64,000 nucleotides of DNA from Alitta virens (lineage: Eukaryota; Annelida; Polychaeta; Phyllodocida; Nereididae). The notes under the pieces were generated by a model. The model ran no database searches. It saw only the letters and a list, made by a program, of their open reading frames with translations, and was not told where the DNA came from. A program made the position numbers and the translations under genes. This document shows, one piece after another, positions 1-9,794 of this stretch (position 1 is its first letter; every line of letters starts with the position of its first letter). The stretch lies in the NCBI GenBank assembly GCA_932294295.1, contig OW028573.1, positions 67,619,829 to 67,683,828 of the forward strand, written 5' to 3'.

Positions 1-100
1 AATATAGATAATCAATCTTAACCTAGAGAGCCTCTACATAGCCCACTCAGGTGCTGATGAGGCGTTAAACAATAACTCACACACACACACACTCACACAC
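1..100 (+). mobile_element. 3' end of a Nimb/I-like LINE (5' part outside the window or truncated)
   Basis: The stretch matches the terminal ~85 bases of the full-length LINE copies further on: the TATAG stop region, the segment with GCTGATGAGGCGTTAAACAA, and a CTCACACACA tail. The tail runs straight into the left terminal inverted repeat of the neighbouring DNA transposon, so either the LINE tail landed on the transposon end or the transposon landed in the (CA)n tail. Whether more of this LINE exists upstream cannot be seen. Confidence 0.85.
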
Positions 101-155
101 CACATACAGTAGAGTGACTAGTGTTCCCCCATGAGGGATAGAAACACATGTTATA
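98..155 (+). repeat. left terminal inverted repeat of the Academ-like transposon
   Basis: Starting with CACCACATACAGTAGAGTGA, this end matches the reverse complement of 5543-5602. The first ~22 bases are identical. A gapped stretch follows with shared TTCCCCCA, GATAGAAA and ACATGTT blocks. No target-site duplication could be found outside the two ends, because the left flank is a (CA)n LINE tail. Confidence 0.85.
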
Positions 156-604
156 CAACAAATAATGGATTTTTTAGGATGAGAAAATCAAATTTGTCCA
201 CTAGGTATGTATAAGTCTTGGGTGTATTGTGATTTTGAAGATGGCAGTACAATACTTTATCAATGTCATGGTGTATTTATGATGAATATGTGAAATACTC
301 AGCATTTTCAATACCTTTAATCTAGATAATTTGACACCATAATATAAATCAAAGAAATGGTAAGGCATATTTCAACATAAGCTGAACTTTCTCACACAAT
401 GAATCTCTATCATTTTAACCCCACTAATGTGTCGCATAACAAAGAACAATAACAGTAATATAACAATTTCCTATTTCCTAAAATGTAATTAAGTTCTTAG
501 TAACAAAAACTTATGATTATAAGCTCATAATTAGAATACAGTCAGATAAGATTATAATTAGAATACAGTCAGATGGGATCAATAACATCATAATTAGAAT
601 TCAC
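156..604. other. AT-rich 3' region of the transposon
   Basis: Between the left inverted end and the gene's stop codon there is no convincing reading frame. A short unit containing ATAATTAGAATACAGTCAGAT occurs twice (about 529-575), and a third partial copy lies just before the stop codon. Otherwise the stretch is featureless AT-rich sequence. Confidence 0.5.
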
Positions 605-2355
605 TCAAACATCCTCTGTATCACTGTAATAATCATCTATATCACTTTCATCAGACGTTGGCATGTCATCTTCACCTACATCCTGTGAGGACCCCAGCAG
701 GTCTTTGGGTAAAGATGGCTTACTGTACCTCAGGGGGACACATTTGCCATTGTCAAGTGTCCACCCATTGTTGAGTGGTGATGGGACCAGCCCTTTCTTA
801 TGAAAGTGTAGAAAGAGATGAGACTGATAGTTTACTCTCTGCACTTTCAGGTTGTGGGAGTCTCTGTCTGGAGGGATTCTCAATGTTGTTTTCTTTTTTA
901 GATTTCTCCATTTTAGAGCTCTGGCCTGTCCCAGTGTCTTGCTGACTTTGTCACCATAGATGTAGCATATGGTGAATATGGCCATGTTATCAAGAATTTC
1001 ACTGGAAGCAGGAAGTTCCTTTCCCACTGACTTGAGCATTTGCTTGGCTTCGGCACACACCCCTTTATCAAACACTGATTGTTTACCATGACCATATAAG
1101 GCAACAGTAGTGTCACAACCACTATGAACATACAGTGGTATGATGACATCTGCAATGTCCTTTTCACAGAGCAGGCGAGAGTCAAGAATGGTGTCTTTCC
1201 GTTTCAGTCCCAGAATGCCATCAATCTTGTGAGCTGCATGAGCAGCCAGGACAACAACATCTGTGTCCTCAGAATCCAGAACAACTGGTATGTGAGGGTC
1301 ATGCTTCCTGATTTGAGAGTATATGTAGAACATTGCTGTGTCTGCTTCAATGTGGTTACACTGATATTCATTCACTTCTATCCCCGTGGTGAGATCTTCA
1401 CATTCAAGACCAACAGAGTAGATCAGTTCTTTGTTTGTCAGACCGGCTGACATACCTCTGAACTGGTTCTTCAGAAATGCCTGCAAACGTTGTTTATTTC
1501 TGGCACTTGCAAACAGGTCACCAAGTGATTTAGGTGATGGGAAGTTTTCGTCTGCTCTGATGAATATGTTTCTTGTTCCTTCACTCCCATGTTTGCTTGC
1601 TCGCATGATCCTCTCACTGTCCTTGATGGTGTATGGCAAGTCATATGGATCATTCACCAGGACAAGTGTTGTTGCAGGTTTGTGACGTCTCATTATCAGG
1701 GACAGCATATCTGAAGCATATTCTGCCCAGGTGTACACTGATCCGTCGCATTTGTTGCGTTTTTCAGCTGAGGGAAGAGATAACCGCCATATGAAGCCCA
1801 TGTCAATTATGGCAGTGTATTCAGTTAGGGGCAGCAGACTTTCCAAATGCAATACTTCAATTTGCTTGGACTTCTGAGTTTTCCTCAATGTGCCATTTAT
1901 GTTGAAGATTGGGAGACATTCATCTGTGACCCTGTATTCCATGATATCTGCCAACACAAATTTCTCATTGTGTTTTTCTGCCATTTCAATTACAGATGCC
2001 ATTGCTCGGTTTTCCATAGCTTCAGATTTTGCTGGTTGCATAGATTTTGCTTCCTTGGATGTTGGTGGATGGTTGAAGTTGCTTCGAACATTCCTTTTGA
2101 CACTTGCATGAAAGGATTTGTTTGAGGAGAACATTCGCCTCTTGCAGAAGGTTGAGAACTGGTTTTCTCCATCATCCTGAGCTGACTCAAAGTCCTTGAT
2201 GAGACTGTCTGAGGCATAGACTCCTGACATCAAGGTTCGTAGCCTGGTGTCTTCCAAAGTGAAGGGATCACATTGGAATTCTTCAATGCATGCTTGTAAG
2301 TCCTGTGCAACCTTTTCATCCTCTTGTCTTCGGGTCTTGAAATTTTCGCTGTGTG
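605..2355 (-). pseudogene. C-terminal part of the transposon protein: PIN/XPG-like nuclease
   Basis: This is an open minus-strand frame of more than 550 codons ending at 605. It remains open upstream to the SINE at 2370, so the first listed codon (near 2257) is not a natural start. The last third carries a pattern typical of PIN/FEN/XPG-fold nucleases: a hydrophobic strand followed by clustered acidic residues (VVLDSEDTDVVVLA, about residues 330-345 of this piece), then HSGCDTTVALYGHGK. An HIEADTAM segment lies shortly before. The extreme C-terminus is very acidic. The expected role is metal-dependent DNA cleavage during transposition, which is inferred. It is separated from the transposase core only by a SINE, and the target duplication shows the frame was once continuous with it. 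It could also be described as an unnamed PIN-like family common in invertebrate genomes. Confidence 0.65.
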
Positions 2356-2369
2356 CCTGTTCAGATTCA

Positions 2370-2514
2370 ACCGCTGGGTCCCGGGTTCGATTCCCGGTCG
2401 AAGCCTAAGTTGGATGGCTGTTTCATCCTTCGTCTCATTGCCATGGTCTCTGCCTGTCCTAATTAGCCCAACTGGTGCAGAAATACAGGACGTAAAGCCC
2501 TAATCACCCCACCA
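2370..2514 (+). mobile_element. tRNA-derived SINE, 5'-truncated, splitting the transposon gene
   Basis: The sequence begins inside the tRNA-like head (CCGCTGGGTCCCGGGTTCG, B box), continues through the conserved body (GTCCTAATTAGCCC, GCAGAAATACAGGACGTAAA) and ends in a C/A-rich tail. It is flanked by a perfect 14-bp target-site duplication CCTGTTCAGATTCA at 2356-2369 and 2515-2528. On the minus strand the insertion gives the upstream protein a short foreign end (VVG then stop). Confidence 0.95.
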
Positions 2515-4675
2515 CCTGTTCAGATTCACTGGACTTGGCTAGACCATGCAGCGAAGATCTAACTTTGTTGACAATGTTAACAGTGCGGGAATGAGTGAGC
2601 AGCATCTTCTCATTCTTCAAGATTTTAAGCCAACCCGCCTTCAATTTGGAGCCTTTGTTCATAGTCATTTCAATCCATAAGTCTAGAGGCAGGCAAGAGT
2701 AGGGTTTTCCTGTCATGGATTGAGCAAACAGACCAGTTGCCATGTAGTGAGCTTTGTCTTCTGGAAGACTTTCCATCTCTAGCCAAAACTCTACCAACCA
2801 CCTCCCATAGTTAGTGTTGTCATACACTTGGAGCCATGGAATCATGAGCCTGACAGAATCCTTGAATGCATCCCAGTCTTGCGTTCTCAAGGCGTGGTAA
2901 TTCATCATCAGAATTTCAGTCATGACTAGGAAGCTCAACCAGAATCTTGCCATAGGACTGTCACTGGTTTCCAGTTGTTCCAATTCCTGGGAGACCATGT
3001 TCATAACATCAGGATCTTCTTCTAGCACCTTGTATGCATGTTGACATTCTTCTGCTGAGGCTGATGCATCCTGGAATACTTGCAGATTTTCTTTAACACC
3101 ATCACATTGAATCTCAGTGCCATTCTCCGCTGCAAGTCGTCTCATGAGGGTCTCATACATGAGCCGAAGACATCTCATTCCACGCTTGTAATGTTTTCCC
3201 CGAAGAGCTTGCTCCACTGATCCCTCAGCAATCACTCCAGCTGCTACCAACAGGTCTGATAGGCCTGATCCCTGAAACCTCTTGTACATAGCAGACATGA
3301 ATGAGCAATGCATGTGAAAGGGTCCAATGAAGGGGAATATGATTGCAAAGTCATCAGGATGTTCATACTTGATCTGTACAATGTGAGCGTACACAGGTTG
3401 GTCACCAACTAGAAGGATGAAGGGCATGTTTTTGGCCTTAGCTGCTCTCTGTCGTTGTGTGGCAGTGTTTCGAGGTGTCAGGTCTAGTTCTGGACGTTCA
3501 GTTGGTTCACCTCGTTTAACCGTGGAGTATGGCTGAATAACATGTTGATTCAGGCACAATTGCTTGACCTCTGCAGAGCTTGGGATCTGAAGGGCTGATT
3601 CTGGTTGAGGTGGCAGATTGATAGCACTTTCTGGCTGTACAAACATGACATTAGTATGATGAGACGTGTTAGCACCAGTCAATATATCATCAGCAAAGTC
3701 GTCATTGTCCATGATTGCAGCACCAGGAATATTTTGGGCGAGTTCTGCTGGGCAAATGTTATTTGCAGTGATATCATGTTCAGCCCAGGCATCATACAGA
3801 TGCAACACATCTTTGTAACTAATGCCAAAGGAGAAGCGCTTCAGAAGATCAACAATTTCCCTGCTCCTTGTGAGGCCATGCATCGTTACTGAGAGTTTTA
3901 CTTGGAAAGGTGTCCTGATACCTGACATGTAAGACTCAAGCACTGATACCAGTGCAACCAGGGAAGGATCATCACACTGATCATCTGAAGCAGACCTTTG
4001 ATGTTTCCCCAGCTTCTTCAGAAACTGAACCAGGACCTGTTGCTGCTCCTCCTGTTTGTCCACCAACTCGTCCACCAACTCGTCAACATGTGGTGGCCAT
4101 GGCAGTTTAGGCCCATCAGCTAGTCCAGATTTCAGTCTGCGAGCAGTCGCCTCAAACAAATCCTCATCACTAATGCCACAGCATTGAAGAGCAGCTTCAA
4201 CATAAGAGCCTCCTGCTGAGAGATCAAATACCAGTGAGCTTTTGTTCTTTTGCAGACGGTCATGAAAACCTATTTTGCCTGGGAATTCATCTTGAAGCAT
4301 TGACTTAAGGGTCCAGGACTTTACATTGTATGTAAACCCAAAGTTTTTCAGCATGCTTGTGTAATCATTCAGAAGACTCTGCAAAATGTGGAGCTCCAGC
4401 TGCTCAAATATGACAGTTCGGACATGCTGAAAGAACTTCTGTTTCACCTCTGAAGGGTGAATGCATGTTAAATGCAAATCTTGGTCTGTGAAGTCATCTG
4501 ACTTGCGAGGGATGTAGTGTAGCCAACATGACCGATGGTATCGAATCTCAGCAGCAAAGGGGTCTGGAGTTGAGTCAATTAAGGATATCAGTCTCTTTCT
4601 CAGACTTTCATCATTGATATGAACTGTGTGTCCCTTGAATATGTTCCAGGCATCCCACTGTTGATGATATGCCAC
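2504..4675 (-). pseudogene. central part of the transposon protein: GDQ-motif transposase-like core
   Basis: This is a 720-residue open frame. Near its start is a D-x-FAAEIRYHRSCW pattern (about residues 35-50) completing a zinc-binding N-terminal region. The middle has FILLVGDQPVYAH (about 415-430) followed by FAIIFPFIGPFHMHCSFM and a long helical stretch. This order of hydrophobic strand, Asp, second strand and helix resembles the RNase H-like fold of DDE transposases, and the GDQ/GPFH pair recalls the DUF6589 family. A later acidic helix (WLVEFWLEMESLPED, about 645-660) is a candidate for the last catalytic acid, but this is a guess. The stop at 2504 is inside the SINE tail, so the true protein continued into the nuclease part. 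The apparent start is a frameshift remnant: coding resumes upstream in another frame. Confidence 0.6.
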
Positions 4676-4681
4676 TTATCC

Positions 4682-5110
4682 CTACCAGGATGTTTCTTGT
4701 CTACTGGCTGCATGCACCAGACACACAAACTTTTGTTGTGTATTGGCCCCACCGGATCGTGAGTGGCGTTGGCTTGGACCCTCTGTCTCAGCAGGTGTAA
4801 CACAATCAACAGTGCTTTCCGGTGGGTCCTCCAGCCTTTTCCGTTTGAGGGCCTTGGACAGTTTGTCTTTGCTGGCAATCTGAACCCTACGAAGTTTATG
4901 GAAAAAGATTCCCTGTGGACCGTTTTCCCACTGAACTTCATCATACACTGTTCCAAATTTATCCAATCCTTCCCAGTTTTTGGCATGGTCATGCAGGCTT
5001 TTCCAAGATTCTGTTGTTGTAGTGCTTCTGTCTTCATTACAGTCCTTCTGACAAATTATGCAGACACCTATGGCCCCACTGCTTCTTTTCTGTCCTCTGC
5101 TTTCAGCCAT
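4682..5110 (-). pseudogene. N-terminal part of the transposon protein: Cys-rich zinc-binding region
   Basis: The frame starts with an ATG at 5110 (MAESRGQKRSSG) and quickly gives CIICQKDC, a C-x2-C pair. A basic stretch (KALKRKRLEDPP) follows that could serve as a nuclear signal. The frame is then lost. The expected continuation, LCVWCMQPVDKKHPGRDKWH, is in a second frame between about 4740 and 4670, and the next zinc ligands (YHRSCW) are in a third frame at the beginning of the 2504-4675 piece. Two small indels near 4740 and 4670 therefore separate the first cysteines from the rest. The spacing of Cys pairs agrees with a multi-cysteine finger in front of a transposase core. Function is inferred from position only. 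Confidence 0.6.
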
Positions 5111-5200
5111 TAGCTACTCCATCTGAAACCGTGATACAGTTGGTAAGTTACATTGACATAGATAATTCTCAAGATTTAAAATCCTGATAGTTAGTTGAAC

Positions 5201-5341
5201 AAATGTTCAATTTCAAGTTGATACTACTATTTTTTAGTAAATGTAAAGTCTTAACCTATAAAAACTTGATAGTTAGTGGTATCAACTTGAAATTGAACAT
5301 TTGCTGAACTCTGTTCTTAGTAAATGTAAAGTCTTAACCTT
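5201..5341. repeat. short inverted and direct repeats upstream of the transposon gene
   Basis: A ~25-base segment at about 5201-5226 (AAATGTTCAATTTCAAGTTG) recurs as its reverse complement at about 5279-5304. A direct repeat (TTAGTAAATGTAAAGTCTTA) follows each copy at about 5235 and 5318. The unit lies in the 5' untranslated part of the transposon and could form a hairpin. Its role is unknown. Confidence 0.75.
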
Positions 5342-5542
5342 TTTGGTATCCTCCAGAAAAGGAAGCCTCCGGATGCTGAACCTTAAAATTCTAACTCTAA
5401 TTCTGAACATATTCAGGTTAAAAGGAAAATGTAAAAGAAAAGTGCTGAAATAGAAGTCACTTAATCTTAACACAGCACAAAAAGTTAGTGATGAAGCAAA
5501 CAAGTAATGCAAAACTCACATTAGTGCAAAAACAAACAAATA

Positions 5543-5602
5543 AACATGTATTTCTATCACTCTTGGGGGAAAAACCTGTAGTCACTCTACTGTATGTGGT
5601 GG
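5543..5602 (-). repeat. right terminal inverted repeat of the Academ-like transposon
   Basis: This is the reverse complement of the left end at 98-155. It ends in ...TCACTCTACTGTATGTGGTG and differs mainly by a 3-4 base gap after the first block. It lies ~430 bp upstream of the gene start. Confidence 0.85.
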
Positions 5603-6066
5603 CCATATTGGCTGCTATCTTGAATATCTCAATATACAGAAGAGTTAGAGGTTAGTAACATACAAAATTGAATTAAGCACACCAGAAAACCCCTAATTTG
5701 GTGTATTACATGCCTCCTTAGTATTTACTTTGAGCATAATGGGAATTTTTCTATTGATGGAAACCATTATGGCAGCCATCTTGGAATTATACCTCTGGTA
5801 TTCCATATACATTATTTTTTATGGCAGAAATGAATTCCTTGACTCCAAAAACATAAATTTAGACATAAAAATTAATTTTCTAGACCAATTATTAGTGAAA
5901 ATAAGGCATAACATAGATTTTGGGCGGCCATTTTGAATTTCGCCCCCTGGTGGAGTTAGCCCGCACTTTTGCGAGGGGTACCCCGGCTAAAATCTCTTTT
6001 TTCGAACCAATCTCCAAGAATATGCATTGAAAAATTGCTCCCGGAAAATTGGTCACGAACTCAATG
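5603..6066. other. AT-rich stretch without a recognisable gene
   Basis: Short phrases such as GGCCATATTGG, GCAGCCATCTTGG and GGCGGCCATTTTGAA recur as if from an old mobile element, but no ends or reading frame can be defined. Confidence 0.4.
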
Positions 6067-6160
6067 GGAGGGTCCTCTACTATGGTCCCTCCTTGTCCTA
6101 ATTAACCCATCAGATGCAGAAATACAGGACGTAAAGCCCAAATCACCCACCCACCCATAT
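6067..6160 (+). mobile_element. SINE fragment, head missing
   Basis: The body (TCCTAATTAACCCATCAGATGCAG, AATACAGGACGTAAAGCCC) and the (ACCC)n tail match the other SINEs; the tRNA-like head is absent. No target duplication was made out. Confidence 0.85.
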
Positions 6161-6162
6161 CA

Positions 6163-6477
6163 TTGGCAGATGCGGGAACATGTGGATTTTTGTTTGTTGC
6201 TCTCCTTGCAGCTTCTGCAAATTATCAAAGGGCATGTGAAGTTTATCTGAATTCTTTAATTCATATGGAATACTTTGGTACACTATGTATCAAAATGTGC
6301 AAAACTGTAAAACTCGCTGATGATCAGTTTGTACATTGGTGTGTCCCCAAAGCACAACTTCGAGCCCTGGCCTCGAAAACTATATTTCGCCATTACGCCG
6401 TTGTTCATGAGGCAGCGCATGATTGGCCTGACAATTTGGCCCAATTTCTGGCTCTTGCTTCCATGCGAACCCCTTGA
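6163..6477 (+). CDS. unrecognised open frame, possible gene fragment
   Basis: This open frame of about 105 codons starts right after the SINE tail. It has a mixed composition that looks more coding-like than its AT-rich surroundings (segment KLADDQFVHWCVPKAQLRALASK). I recognise no family. It may be an exon of an older transposon gene interrupted by the SINE, or a chance frame. The start is arbitrary. Confidence 0.3.
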   Translation: MADAGTCGFLFVALLAASANYQRACEVYLNSLIHMEYFGTLCIKMCKTVKLADDQFVHWCVPKAQLRALASKTIFRHYAVVHEAAHDWPDNLAQFLALASMRTP

Positions 6478-6479
6478 CC

Positions 6480-7017
6480 TGCAATGAAATGGGTATGAAG
6501 TTGTATAATTAGCTTGCATTTGTTTTTTCTGTCATGTCCTAAATGCAGTACTGACAGTATGTTATGTTTTCCCTATATTAAGAGTGAAAATATTAGCGCT
6601 TTATGTCATAAATATTAATGCTTTAATCAAACCAACAAATATATGAACTTGAACATGACTGTACACACTTCTGTCAAAAAATAATGAGACCACCTGATAG
6701 GCTAATATGTATCAGTATGCCAGCTTCAAGAAGTTGGTAATAACAGCAAAATTCACTGCAAAAAGTGTTTTGATGAAAAATACTAATTCACTATTTTACA
6801 CCATTGCAAGGTTGTATTAACAAGGCAGTTTGCTAATAATTATACACTTGTGCAGTCTTTGTTGATTATAAGTTTCAAACTTCCCTTAAGCTTTACCGGA
6901 AATGGATTAAGTGATTTTTCCTTATCACTTGGCTTAAATATATTTCAGTGGCTCTCTGTGAAAACCTGTTAATTCTAAGTGTCTATGCTGAAGCAAGTAA
7001 GTACGTATTGGGTAAAT
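6480..7017. other. AT-rich stretch without a recognisable feature
   Basis: No reading frame, repeat unit or element end stands out here. Confidence 0.4.
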
Positions 7018-7166
7018 GTGTCATTGCACAAGCTGCTCCAGCTATCCAACGCAGACAATTATTGATTTTTTACATGCTTCTGGTGTTACTACCAACTATA
7101 GATAATCCTAGAGAGCCTCTACATAGCCCACTCAGGTGCTGATGAGGCGTTAAACAACAACACTAA
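7018..7166 (+). mobile_element. short internally deleted LINE derivative (5'-truncated copy)
   Basis: Beginning with CATTGCACAAGCTGCTCCAG, which belongs to the LINE 5' UTR, the sequence passes without interruption into TATCCAACGCAGACAATTAT, which belongs to the last codons of LINE ORF2, and on to the LINE 3' end. The junction is the same as in the copy at 11177-11433. The tail is AACACTAACCTAA rather than (CA)n. Confidence 0.85.
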
Positions 7167-7519
7167 CCTAATCTCTCACCTCATCGATAGCAGCAAGAAC
7201 TTGCCTTAGAGGGCTGCGCTTTCAATATCTATCTATCTTCTATCTGTCTATAAATAAATACTCTATATATATACAACCAATTTTTCATGCCAAGTCAAAA
7301 CATATCTTGCTATGACATTGTGGTCAGGTGCATTATCTATCGAAAATGGTTAGGAAAACTTATTTTCAAATTTGATGTAATCTGCTACATTTGCTGTAGT
7401 CAGCACACTGTACAAAACAGTTTAAAATCGTAGATTGTCTTCATTATTTTGCTCTGAGTGTCTAAAAAAGCAAGTCATATCTTACCAGCCTCTTGTATGT
7501 ATCATCCTGAAACTAATTT
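7167..7519. other. AT-rich stretch with short TATC-rich runs
   Basis: Only short microsatellite-like runs (CTATCTATCTTCTATCTG around 7231) are seen; no gene. Confidence 0.4.
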
Positions 7520-9477
7520 TCAAGTTTTTTGACATCAAGCAGAGATGCACATTGGATGTTTTCAAAATCCAGCTGATCTTCCTCAACAATTCTGTTAGCT
7601 TTCTGAAGTTCCCCTAGGGCCTTGTCCAGGTTGTCGAAACGTTTGAAAACTGGAGAAAAAAAGACATCATGGTTTTTTTAGTCTTTTACTGATATTATTC
7701 CAAGAACATTTTCAGCTGTGAACAAATTACTATTCTCATTTTCAACCTGATAACCAAGTTTACTACTTTGTTGCAAAAATTTGGTGCAAAAACGATTACA
7801 CAAATTTTACCTTCTGTTGCAGGGCGGAGGCCTAGCTCAGAGGTAGCGCTCTGGGCTTCCAACCGCTGGCTCCCGGGTTCCATTCGTGGCAGATTTGGCA
7901 GTATAGGGTTCGATTCCCGGTCGAGCCTAAGTTGGATGGCTGTTTCATCCTTCGTCTCATTGCCATGGTCTCTGCCTGTCCTAATTAGCCCAATTGGTGC
8001 AGAAATACAGGACGTAAAGCCCTAATCACCCACCCACCCACCTTCTGTTGCTAATTTGGTAAATTGCTCCACGGTAACTGTTTGGCTGCACCATACAAAA
8101 CCATTGGGAAAGTCTTATTGGGTTTCTGGAAGTGAGAAATAAATATTTTTATTAATTTTGTATTACATGATATACATTGTTACATATTGTTGACAGTTGA
8201 AAGTTACTAACAATACAAATGTACTAATAGATAAAGATCACCAAGCATTATTTACAGTGTGCAATTACAATAAATTTAGAGAGCGGTCAAACAATCATTC
8301 TTAGAAATTATTATTTTGTGACACTAACACAACATCAAGAAAGCTTAATGGTTAAAGGCAATTTTCATGTAACATACCATAACTTGGTTGGCATCTAGGA
8401 GTACTGAAAAGTACTGGCATCACAAATGGTGCTACCGGAGAGATGGTACTTCCGTCAGACTGGAGTGATGGCGGGGTGTTGGGCTCTGCTGATGCTGCTT
8501 CATTCACTATTACCGGACAAAATTATATCAGAAATATACTTCAGGGTGCTACACAAAGAACCCCAGCTTTCATGGCATCAATTAACTTTTGGGATAAATA
8601 TAAGTTTTTATTTAAAATGCTACAATTGGATTAAATGACAATAAATGTTTAGTTTTTACCAATATTTTTTATAAGTATAGGCTTTAGGATGCTCTCAAAA
8701 TAGGTCAAATATAAACCATAGAACTACTTACCAGTGTTCAGTGCAGGCGCCGTTGGCAACATTGGAGAATTGACATTGCTGTCATTACCTGAAAATAATA
8801 ATAATAAATATATGTAGACATTTGAAGCCATCTATATGTATATGCCGATTTCAAAATTAAATTGTGTATCAAAACCACCCTTCTGTGCATAATCCCAGTG
8901 CAGGCCTTTCATCATCAGTATCTATATTTGAGGTGTTTTTGGCCACCTGAGCTTGTTTTTCAGCTATGCTGTATTCTGAATAATCTGTAATAAAGTGTAT
9001 TAATTAGCTCAAAGTAACTGTTTCTCTTTAGAAGTGTATGGCCTAAATAACAAGTACATATTCTTATATAATAATAATTATTATTATTCATTGACCATTG
9101 ATAAATATCTATGTACAGTACAATTTAACATGTGTGTTTAACATACATGTCAAAAATATAAGTATAAGCTCCATTCCAAACATACATACCCTTTCTGCTA
9201 ATTTTTCTCACTGGGAACAATTGCCAATGACCCTCATCTGGAATAGCCCTTTTTTCCACTCTTCCTTTCATTTTTAGGTGGCCATTAGCAATGCAGCTGT
9301 AAAATAAACAAATAATTTAGTTGTTAAACAATAGCCTCTTTAATATAATTTATTTCGCTGTGTTAATTGTATCATAAATTTCCCAAGACTTACTCCCTCA
9401 TTTTTCTCTTTCAGCCAAGAGTTTGGCAGAGCCTCGACAGAATAATCTGTTTTGAAATTGACCACACAGAAGCTCAT
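7520..9477 (-). pseudogene. CYWPP/DUF4806-like transposon-associated gene, broken
   Basis: The first exon (9477 down to about 9394) starts MSFCVVNFKTDYSVEA and ends at a GTAAGT donor. This is the beginning of a family with a V-E-x-V/L-P-x-SW motif followed by CYWPP. The next exon follows a TTTTACAG acceptor and shows LHC-stop-WPPK, so the Tyr codon of CYWPP has become TAA. A frameshift then leads to VEKRAIPDEGHWQLFPVRK in another frame. Further exons contain DYSEYSIAEKQAQVAK and Ser/Pro-rich segments. The last one (about 7520-7650, after a TTTTTTTCTCCAG acceptor) reads FKRFDNLDKALGELQKANR, as expected at the start of a DUF4806 region. A SINE (7821-8039) sits in or beside a coding segment. Its job in such elements is not known. 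It lies downstream of the transposase-like gene on the same strand, as expected for a two-gene DNA transposon. Confidence 0.55.
7821..8039 (+). mobile_element. SINE with a ~30-bp insertion in its tRNA-like head
   Basis: A full head (A box TAGCTCAGAGGTAG, B box GGTTCGATTCCC) is interrupted after CCCGGGTTC by about 30 extra bases ending in a repeated GGGTTC. Body and (ACCC)n tail are normal. It is flanked by a 12-bp duplication ACCTTCTGTTGC at 7809-7820 and 8040-8051. Confidence 0.95.
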
Positions 9478-9596
9478 TTTCCTGAAAATAAAAACAAATT
9501 CATATGACACATGTAGCCAGAGATTCTAGAGAGAAAGTGGATGATTCTTACTGCTAACCAAATAACCCCAATTTTTATTTTATATGATGACTCCGT

Positions 9597-9794
9597 AGGG
9601 CGGGGGCCTAGCTCAGAGGTAGCGCTCTGGGCTTCCAACCGCTGGGTCCCGGGTTCGATTCCCGGTCGAGCCTAAGTTGGATGGCTGTTTCCTTCATCTC
9701 ATTGCCATGGTTCCTGTCCTAATTAGCCCAACTGGTGCAAAAATACAGGACATAAAGCCCTAATCACAAACAAACACACACAAACAAACAAACA
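9597..9794 (+). mobile_element. full-length tRNA-derived SINE
   Basis: The head has A box TAGCTCAGAGGTAG and B box GGTTCGATTCCC. The anticodon-loop-like CTTCCAA suggests tRNA-Gly(TCC) ancestry. The body is followed by an unusual (CAAA)n/(CACA) tail. A 15-bp duplication ATATGATGACTCCGT flanks it at 9582-9596 and 9795-9809. Confidence 0.95.

Larger units (their letters stand above)
98..5602 (-). mobile_element. DNA transposon, Academ-like (XPG-nuclease lineage), defective
   Basis: Two inverted ends about 58 bp long enclose 5.5 kb whose only coding content is one long minus-strand reading frame in three pieces. The gene starts ~430 bp inside the right end and stops ~450 bp inside the left end, which is how a single-gene DNA transposon is laid out. 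The pairing of a transposase-like core containing a GDQ motif with a PIN/XPG-like nuclease recalls the Academ superfamily. Its members are described as carrying a Cys-rich zinc finger and, in one lineage, an XPG nuclease. That assignment is from memory of the family, not from a search. The element is dead as it stands: two frameshifts and a SINE interrupt its gene. The ends are well preserved, so it could still be moved in trans. Confidence 0.65.

Noticed and set aside
98..5602. Polinton/Maverick or a virus-derived origin for the first element
   Set aside because: The inverted ends are only ~58 bp, the element is 5.5 kb with one gene, and no DNA polymerase B, integrase, protease or capsid-like frame is seen.
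9597..9670. tRNA-Gly(TCC)-like sequences as real tRNA genes (also at 10892, 12768 and mirrors)
   Set aside because: Each is the head of a SINE with the same downstream body and target duplications, and the acceptor stem does not pair properly. They are SINE promoters, not tRNA genes.
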